Of a stretch of 64,000 nucleotides of DNA, positions 58,269 through 64,000 are shown piece by piece (within the stretch, counting starts at the first letter, position 1; each line of letters begins with the position of its first letter). Made by a program: the position numbers and the translations under genes. This stretch comes from DAIDKA01 sp963726995 (lineage in GTDB: Bacteria > Pseudomonadota > Gammaproteobacteria > Steroidobacterales > Steroidobacteraceae). The stretch covers positions 1,116,001 through 1,180,000 of the forward strand of contig CAVSEP010000006.1 of assembly GCA_963726995.1 (NCBI GenBank), read 5' to 3'. Under the pieces are notes generated by a model. It did no database searches, was not told the origin of the DNA, and saw only the letters and a list, made by a program, of their open reading frames with translations.

Positions 58269-59555
58269 TCAGACTTTGAAGTCGGTTTTGAGCTTGCGGC
58301 GCACCGCTGCGCCCTTGATCCGCACATAGTCCGGCAGGCCGTCCCGGTAGGGCGGATAGGCTTCGCCGGCCACCAGCGGCGCCAGGTACCTGCGGCAGGC
58401 GGCGGTGATCCCGAAGCCGTCCGGGGTGATGAACTCGCGCGGCAGCTTCTTCTCCTTGTTGGCCACTTCCGCCAATGGCACATGTCCGATGACCCATTTG
58501 TAAGGCTTGGAGGACTTGCGCACGATCGTGGGCATCACGGCATTATGTCCCGCAACCGCCAGTTCCACGGCGGCCTTGCCGCAGGCATAGGCCTGCTCAA
58601 CGTCCACCTTCGAGGCGATGTGCCGGGCGGAACGCTGCAGGTAGTCGGCCACGGCCCAGTGATATTTGTAGCCGTGGGCTTCCCGAACCATGTTCGCGAC
58701 CACCGGGGCGACGCCGCCCAGCTGGGCGTGTCCGAAGGCATCGCGGGTGCCTGCCTCGGCCAGGAACCGGCCATCCGCGAAGGCCGCGCCCTCCGAAACC
58801 ACGATGACGCAGTAGCCGGCAGAATCCACGCTGGATTTGACCTTGGCCAGGAAGGCTGCCTGGTCGAAGGGGATTTCCGGGAACAGGATGATGTGCGGCG
58901 GCTCGCCCGCCTTGCGGCCCGCGAGTCCGCCGGCCGCGGCAATCCAGCCGGCGTGCCGGCCCATGACCTCCAGCACGAACACCTTGGTGGAGGTGCGCGC
59001 CATCGAGGCCACGTCCATCGCCGCCTCGAGCGTCGAGACCGCAATGTACTTGGCGACCGATCCGAAGCCCGGACAGCAATCGGTGTGCGGCAGATCGTTG
59101 TCGACGGTCTTGGGCACACCGACACAGACGATCGGATAATGCATGGCGGCGGAGAGTTGCGACACCTTCAGTGCCGTATCCATGGAGTCATTGCCGCCGT
59201 TGTAGAAGAAGTAGCCGATGTCGTGGGCGCGGAACACTTCGATGAGGCGCTCATACTCGGCGCGGTTCTGTTCCAGGCTCTTCAATTTGAAGCGGGCCGA
59301 ACCGAAGGCGCCGGACGGGCTGTGTTTGAGGCCGCGGATGATCTCGCGGCTCTCCTTGCTCACGTCGATCAAATCCTCGGTCAGCGCGCCGATGATGCCG
59401 TGGCGCCCCGCATATACCTTGCCGATGTGTCGCGGGTGCTTCAGGGCCGTTTCGATCACGCCGCAGGCCGAGGCATTGATGACCGCCGTGACCCCTCCGG
59501 ATTGAGCATAAAAGGCATTGCGTTTCACGCTCGATCTGCTCAGGTTTCGCGTCAT
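58269..59555 (-). CDS. pfp: Pyrophosphate-dependent phosphofructokinase
   Basis: 428 residues from ATG 59555 (MTRNLSRSSVKRN). The PFK fold with GGNDSMDTA, where the Asp in place of the ATP-PFK Gly selects PPi over ATP, and catalytic PKTVDNDL and MGRHAGWIA. Uses PPi to phosphorylate fructose 6-phosphate, reversibly. Linked to hppA, as described for methanotrophs such as Methylococcus where the two are co-transcribed. The gap 58164-58268 holds a weak stem but no U-run. Confidence 0.92.
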   Translation of the reverse strand: MTRNLSRSSVKRNAFYAQSGGVTAVINASACGVIETALKHPRHIGKVYAGRHGIIGALTEDLIDVSKESREIIRGLKHSPSGAFGSARFKLKSLEQNRAEYERLIEVFRAHDIGYFFYNGGNDSMDTALKVSQLSAAMHYPIVCVGVPKTVDNDLPHTDCCPGFGSVAKYIAVSTLEAAMDVASMARTSTKVFVLEVMGRHAGWIAAAGGLAGRKAGEPPHIILFPEIPFDQAAFLAKVKSSVDSAGYCVIVVSEGAAFADGRFLAEAGTRDAFGHAQLGGVAPVVANMVREAHGYKYHWAVADYLQRSARHIASKVDVEQAYACGKAAVELAVAGHNAVMPTIVRKSSKPYKWVIGHVPLAEVANKEKKLPREFITPDGFGITAACRRYLAPLVAGEAYPPYRDGLPDYVRIKGAAVRRKLKTDFKV

Positions 59556-59725
59556 TTGAAAGTCGCCGCCAGCGCCGAAAATGGGGCCTCGCAGAATAGC
59601 CAAAAACTCAATCACAGTCTGCTTTTCGGCGGGCGAATTGACCGGATCGCGCATGGCCGGTAACGTTGCCCACCACTCAATGACTTCGAAGATCGGCCCA
59701 AAGGCCGACCAGGGGCCGAATTCCT

Positions 59726-60628
59726 ATGCGAATCGTACTGTTGGGACCGCCGGGCTCGGGCAAAGGCACGCAATCGCAGCGCCTCATTCACAGCCACGGC
59801 ATCCCCCAGATTTCCACCGGAGACCTGCTGCGCGCGGCGGTGGCCGCGCAGACCAAGTTGGGGCTCGCCGCAAAGTCCGTGATGGATGCCGGCAAGCTGG
59901 TCGACGACCAGATCGTGCTGGGCATGATCCAGGAACGCCTCGCCCTGCCGGATGCGGCCAAAGGCTTCATCCTCGATGGCTTTCCGCGCAACCTCTCCCA
60001 GGCGGCGGCGCTCGAGGATCTGCTGAAGCGCCTGGGCCAGCCGCTTGACGTCGTGGTGCTGATGCAGGTCGACAATGACGAGCTGGTGCGCCGCATCGGC
60101 GGGCGCCGCACCTGTCGGAACTGTGGCCGGGTGTTCAATGTGTTCACCTCGCCACCGTCGCCGGGCGAGGCCTGTCCGAAAACCGGCGCGGAGCACGACC
60201 TGTTCCAGCGCCCCGACGACAACGAAGCCACCGTCGCCGATCGCCTCAAGGTGTACGACGAGAAGACCAGTCCGCTGGCCAAGTTCTATGCGGACCGCGG
60301 GCTGCTGCGCCGAATCGACGCCGAAGGCGATCTGGATGCGGTGACCGCGCGGCTCGAGGCGGTGCTGAGTGCCGTCGTGAACAAGCCTGCTGGCAAGCCC
60401 GCCGTGAAGCGCGCGGCAAGAAAATCACCGGCTCGCAAGGCGCCGGCCAGGAAGGCTGCCGTCAAGGCGACCCGCAAGCAGCCGGTGCGCAAGGCATCGA
60501 AGAAGGCGGCCAAGAAGCCGCCCAGGAAGGTCGCCCGAAAGTCAGCGAAGGCGGTGGCGAAGCGGGTTGCCGGGAGGAAGCCGACGCGCCGCAAGCGGGC
60601 CGCCGCCAAGCCGCAACGTCACCGCTGA
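59726..60628 (+). CDS. adk: Adenylate kinase with histone-H1-like C-terminal tail
   Basis: 300 residues. Residues 1-217 are a complete long-form adenylate kinase: GPPGSGKGTQ, GFILDGFPRN (80-89), a LID with three cysteines of a zinc-finger-type loop (C130, C133, C150; the fourth position, in CPKTG, is Thr), and LKVYDEKTSPL. From 220 the protein is an 81-residue Lys/Arg/Ala/Pro tail (about 35 Lys or Arg, no acidic residue) with AKK and RK repeats like histone H1 or AlgP. Usual Adk length is about 215-220, so the tail is an addition. Confidence 0.9.
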   Translation: MRIVLLGPPGSGKGTQSQRLIHSHGIPQISTGDLLRAAVAAQTKLGLAAKSVMDAGKLVDDQIVLGMIQERLALPDAAKGFILDGFPRNLSQAAALEDLLKRLGQPLDVVVLMQVDNDELVRRIGGRRTCRNCGRVFNVFTSPPSPGEACPKTGAEHDLFQRPDDNEATVADRLKVYDEKTSPLAKFYADRGLLRRIDAEGDLDAVTARLEAVLSAVVNKPAGKPAVKRAARKSPARKAPARKAAVKATRKQPVRKASKKAAKKPPRKVARKSAKAVAKRVAGRKPTRRKRAAAKPQRHR

Positions 60629-60645
60629 AAGTCGCGAGCGCCGCT

Positions 60646-61833
60646 TCAGGTGCGGCGCGTCAGCTGGGCGACGGCGCTGATGAGTTCTTCCGCATCGGCG
60701 GGCGTGGTCAGGTGCATCTGGAATCCGGCATCGTGGGCGCGCACTGCGTCCTCGGGGCGCGAGAATTCAGTGAGGGCGATCGCCGGCAGCTCCTGGGCGC
60801 TGAGCTTGGCGCGCACTGCCCGGATCAGGTCATAGCCGCTGCGTCCCGCCATGTTCAGGTCCGCAACCAGCACGTCGGCATGAAAGGTGCGTAGCGCCGC
60901 CAATGCCGAGTCCGCGCTGATGGCCGTCGCCACCAGCGCCCGGGCGGTGCTCAGATTCTGGCGCGAACGCTCGAGCATCTCCTTGTCATCGTCGACCAGC
61001 AGCACGCGCAGTCCATGCAGGTCGGCGTTATCCATGACCACCACATCGGCCACCGGTTCATGCGGCGCCAGGCGCGGCAGCAGGGCGCAGAACGTCGCGC
61101 CCTGACCTTCGCCGGCGCTACGCACGGACACCCGCCCGCCATGCAGCTCGATCACCTGTTTGACGATCACCAGCCCGAGGCCCAGTCCCGGCGGGCCGCG
61201 TCGCGGACTTTCATTGCGGCCGAAGCGGTCGAACACCAGATTCAGCGCGCTGGGGCTCAGGCCGATACCGCTGTCGGACACATTCACTTCCCAGTTGCCC
61301 TGGGCACGCGTCAGGGTGGTGGTGATGACGCCGCCGCGAGGCGTGAACTTCACCGCGTTGTTCAGCAGATTCCAGATCACCTGCTGCAGCCTTTGCCGAT
61401 CACCGAAGACCAGGCAGGCCTGCGCGGGCAGTTTCTTCGCCAGCCTGACGCCCTTGGCGTCGGCCGCCGCCTGCATGGTCTCGAGCGCGGCCTCCACGAT
61501 CTGCGCCAGATCCGTCTCCTCCGGGTCCAGGCGCAACCGGCCGCTGAGCAGGCCGCTCATGTCGATGAGATCATCGACCAGCTGGGCGAGAATGCGCACG
61601 TTGCGGTCGATGGTCTGACCGCCGCGCTGCACGTCTTCGGGCGCCAGGCGTCCGGATTCGAGCAGACGCGACCAACCGAGCACCGCGTGCAGCGGCGCGC
61701 GCAGCTCGTGCCCGAGCGTCGAGAGGAACTCATCCTTGAGACGGCTGACGCGCTCGGCTTCCGCGCGCAATGCCCGCTCCTCGGCCAGTCGCTCGCGCAG
61801 CTCCTCGGATTCCTGTGCGACGTTAGCGTCCAT
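60646..61833 (-). CDS. Soluble hybrid histidine kinase with receiver
   Basis: 395 residues from ATG 61833. N-terminal short coiled coil, HisKA with phospho-His42 (LGHELRAPLHAVLGW), HATPase_c with NLLNNAVKFTP, DSGIGL and GPPGLGLGLVIVK, and a C-terminal receiver (about 275-395) with VLLVDDDKEM and phospho-Asp in LVADLNM. The conserved receiver Lys is replaced: HLTTPADAEEL where HLTKP is normal. No membrane segment or sensor domain. Converges with adk (17 bases). Confidence 0.88.
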   Translation of the reverse strand: MDANVAQESEELRERLAEERALRAEAERVSRLKDEFLSTLGHELRAPLHAVLGWSRLLESGRLAPEDVQRGGQTIDRNVRILAQLVDDLIDMSGLLSGRLRLDPEETDLAQIVEAALETMQAAADAKGVRLAKKLPAQACLVFGDRQRLQQVIWNLLNNAVKFTPRGGVITTTLTRAQGNWEVNVSDSGIGLSPSALNLVFDRFGRNESPRRGPPGLGLGLVIVKQVIELHGGRVSVRSAGEGQGATFCALLPRLAPHEPVADVVVMDNADLHGLRVLLVDDDKEMLERSRQNLSTARALVATAISADSALAALRTFHADVLVADLNMAGRSGYDLIRAVRAKLSAQELPAIALTEFSRPEDAVRAHDAGFQMHLTTPADAEELISAVAQLTRRT

Positions 61834-61842
61834 ACCGGGCAA

Positions 61843-62916
61843 TCATAGCGCCGCCAGCAGTCGCTCACCGATGACTTCGCGGCGCCAACCGGACATAACG
61901 GCGCCATCCTGGCGGCCGTCCGCCAGCTGCTCCAGATCGCGTCGGGTGGCCAGGATTTCCGGCGGCAGCTTCAATTCTGTGGCCACGGCCTGGTGCACGG
62001 TGGACAACTTCTTCAGCAGCGCGGTCTTCTGCGGATCCGGCGCACCGCGGGAATTCACGCGCGCCAGCGTCTGGGGCATGCGGACCGCCTCGATCAGGCC
62101 CAGGATCTCGGCGCCATTGTGCTTGATGAAGCCCGGCTGCATGTCGGCCAGCGCGGCCAGTTCCTCGAGGCTGCGCGGCACCCTGACCACGATGTCCCGC
62201 AGCACCGCGTCATCCAGGATCCACCCCCTGGGCCGATTGCGCTCATCGGCACGCCGTTCGCGCCAGGCCGCCAGCATCTGGGCGAGACGCGCGCGGTCCG
62301 GATCGAGGCCCTTGAGGGAGCGCACCCGCAGCCAGGCCGCTTCCGGGTCCACCGCATAGTCGCCGGGATTGCGCAGCCCCGCCAGTTCCTGCTCCAGCCA
62401 GGGCAGGCGGCCGAGCTGCGTCAGCTCCTGCAGCAGGTGATCTCGTACCGGCAGCAGGTAGCGTACGTCATCCAGCGCGTAGTCCAATTGTTCAGGCGAC
62501 AGTGGTCGGCGCGACCAGTCGGCACGCGTGTGGGCTTTGGAGAGTTCCCGCCCGGTCACGCGCCGGACCAGTTCGGCGTAGCCGATCTGTGCCGGCATGC
62601 CGACCAGCGCGGCGGCGATCTGCGTATCGAATACCGGGGTGACGAATCCCGCCGTGGGCAGCAGCACCTCGATGTCCTGGCGACACGCATGCAGCACCTT
62701 GATGGTGGGGCCGCTGAATACGGCGTGCAACGCCGACAGGTCGGGCACGGCCAGCGGGTCCACGCACAGGGCACCGTGCGCGTCGGCGATCTGCACCAGG
62801 CACAGTTCCGCCCGATAGGTTCGCTCGCGCATGAACTCCGTATCCAGCGCGATCGCCGGGGCCTGCGCCAAGCGCTGGGCGAGCCCTTCCAGACCCTCGC
62901 GGTTGCTGATCATCAT
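61843..62916 (-). CDS. rnd: Ribonuclease D
   Basis: 357 residues from ATG 62916. DEDD exonuclease with DTEFMRERTY (ExoI), HACRQDIEVL (ExoII), and YALDDVRYLL (ExoIII; Asp, Tyr), followed by HRDC domains. Trims tRNA 3' ends. The frame is open much further upstream, but that overlaps mpl; ATG 62967 would overlap it by 12 bases. ATG 62916 or 62913 gives the family N-terminus. Confidence 0.92.
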   Translation of the reverse strand: MMISNREGLEGLAQRLAQAPAIALDTEFMRERTYRAELCLVQIADAHGALCVDPLAVPDLSALHAVFSGPTIKVLHACRQDIEVLLPTAGFVTPVFDTQIAAALVGMPAQIGYAELVRRVTGRELSKAHTRADWSRRPLSPEQLDYALDDVRYLLPVRDHLLQELTQLGRLPWLEQELAGLRNPGDYAVDPEAAWLRVRSLKGLDPDRARLAQMLAAWRERRADERNRPRGWILDDAVLRDIVVRVPRSLEELAALADMQPGFIKHNGAEILGLIEAVRMPQTLARVNSRGAPDPQKTALLKKLSTVHQAVATELKLPPEILATRRDLEQLADGRQDGAVMSGWRREVIGERLLAAL

Positions 62917-62955
62917 CGTGAATTGATCCGGATTTTCTCTGTTAATCTTCGCAGT

Positions 62956-64000
62956 ATGCGCGTTCATATTCTGGGAATCTGCGGGACCTTCATGGGCGGC
63001 ATCGCCGCCATCGCCAAGGCCGCCGGTCACGAGGTGACCGGTTCTGACCGCAACGTCTATCCGCCCATGAGCACCCAGCTGCGCGCCTTGGGGATAGACC
63101 TCGTGGAAGGGTTCGCAGCCGAGCAGCTGGATCATGCGCCCGATGTCGTCGTCGTGGGCAATGTCATGACGCGGGGCGTGCCGGTGGTCGAGGCGCTGCT
63201 GGATCGCGGCCTGCCCTATGCCTCGGGCCCCGAGTGGCTGGCGCGGGAAGTCCTCAAGGACCGCTGGGTGATCGCGGTCGCCGGCACCCACGGCAAGACC
63301 ACGACCACGTCACTGGTCGCCTGGATACTCGAGTACGCGGGTCTGGCGCCGGGTTTTCTCATCGGCGGCGTGCCCGCCAATTTCAACAGCAGCGCGCGCC
63401 TCGGCGCCGCGCCCTTCTTCGTCATCGAGGCGGATGAGTACGACACGGCTTTCTTCGACAAGCGCGCGAAGTTCGTGCATTACCATCCGCGCACCCTGGT
63501 GCTCAACAACCTGGAATTCGACCACGCCGACATCTATCCGGACGTGGCGGCGATCGAGCGCCAGTTTCACCATCTGGTGCGCACCGTGCCGGGCTCCGGA
63601 CGCATCATCTGGAATGCCGGTGATGCCCGTCTGCAGCGCACGCTGGCCATGGGCTGCTGGACGCCGCTGCAGGGATTCTCGGGTGCCCCGGGGGTCGCCG
63701 CGCACTGGCAGGCCGGTGGCGCGGCAACCGCTGATTTTTCGCGTTTCGAGGTGCTCGAGTCCGGCGGCTCCCGCGGCACGGTCGAATGGGATCTCATGGG
63801 CGCGCACAACATGGAAAATGCCCTGGCGGCGATCGCCGCCGCGCATCACGCGGGCGTGCCGGTGGACACGGCGATCGAAGCCCTGCGCAGCTTCAAGGGC
63901 ATCGCGCGGCGCATGCAGCTACGCGGCGAGGTCCACGGCATCCGGGTCTATGACGATTTCGCGCACCATCCCACCGCGATCGCCACCACCGTGGACGGGC
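62956..64000 (+). CDS. mpl: UDP-N-acetylmuramate tripeptide ligase Mpl, 5' part
   Basis: Open from ATG 62956 to the window end (348 codons, no stop). N-terminal MRVHILGICGTFMGGIA..., the P-loop GTHGKTTTT, NNLEFDHADIY and DDFAHHPTAI are the Mpl signature. Reattaches recycled L-Ala-gamma-D-Glu-mDAP tripeptide to UDP-MurNAc. Divergent from rnd with 39 bases between starts. The C-terminus (roughly 100 residues) is outside. Confidence 0.95.
   Translation, partial: MRVHILGICGTFMGGIAAIAKAAGHEVTGSDRNVYPPMSTQLRALGIDLVEGFAAEQLDHAPDVVVVGNVMTRGVPVVEALLDRGLPYASGPEWLAREVLKDRWVIAVAGTHGKTTTTSLVAWILEYAGLAPGFLIGGVPANFNSSARLGAAPFFVIEADEYDTAFFDKRAKFVHYHPRTLVLNNLEFDHADIYPDVAAIERQFHHLVRTVPGSGRIIWNAGDARLQRTLAMGCWTPLQGFSGAPGVAAHWQAGGAATADFSRFEVLESGGSRGTVEWDLMGAHNMENALAAIAAAHHAGVPVDTAIEALRSFKGIARRMQLRGEVHGIRVYDDFAHHPTAIATTVDG

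Overview
The window is a gene-dense stretch of a high-GC gammaproteobacterial chromosome. No tRNA, rRNA, CRISPR array, insertion sequence or complete prophage was recognised. Gene orders typical of gammaproteobacteria place it: rhlB divergent from trxA-rho; cutA-dsbD beside groESL; aroQ-accB-accC-prmA; dusB-fis-purHD; a waaA/tolC neighbourhood; and biosynthetic SpeA, KdkA and Mpl. PPi-dependent phosphofructokinase, an H+-pyrophosphatase and homospermidine synthase suggest a lineage near Xanthomonadales/Nevskiales/Steroidobacter-like bacteria; this placement is inference.

Layout. 1-5.2 kb: end of ttcA, a dual-specificity-type phosphatase, a zinc metallopeptidase translationally coupled to an ATP-grasp ligase, a CpeT/CpcT-like lipoprotein and two unknown proteins. 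5.2-8.9 kb: Nudix hydrolase, a frameshifted kinase, a UvrD-like helicase and an RRM protein. 8.9-14.5 kb: arginine decarboxylase, sulfurtransferase, GST, homospermidine synthase, GreB. 14.5-21.9 kb: a small protein, LysM L,D-transpeptidase, an orphan contractile-tail-sheath-like protein, small alpha/beta hydrolase, PlsB, and a frameshifted SnoaL-like protein. 21.9-29.2 kb: ArfB, MscS, YdcH, YrfG, RhlB, TrxA, Rho (with an unusual N-terminal extension) and an outer-membrane-type protein.

29.2-41.5 kb is one minus-strand run of twelve genes, cutA-dsbD-tlpA-aroQ-accB-accC-prmA-zinc ribbon/DUF3426-dusB-fis-purH-purD, linking periplasmic thiol chemistry, fatty-acid initiation, translation-factor modification, nucleoid control and purine synthesis. 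41.6-43.8 kb is groESL with an apparent sigma32 promoter plus a CIRCE operator. 43.8-50.4 kb has glnE and an LPS inner-core module (GT9 heptosyltransferase, kdkA, waaA). 50.4-56.1 kb has tolC, rhodanese, a Pcm-like methyltransferase, a PAS-GGDEF-EAL protein and a small unknown protein. 56.1-64 kb has a pyrophosphate module (PPi-PFK and H+-PPase), adenylate kinase with a histone-H1-like tail, a hybrid histidine kinase, RNase D and the start of mpl.

Eight genes are interrupted by single-base indels (six in purH alone, and an amber codon in dusB). In each case restoring the indels gives a full-length, normal protein, and most are housekeeping genes. Sequencing or assembly error is therefore more likely than real gene decay. 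These are listed as 'pseudogene' with full extents, and the evidence says where the frame breaks.
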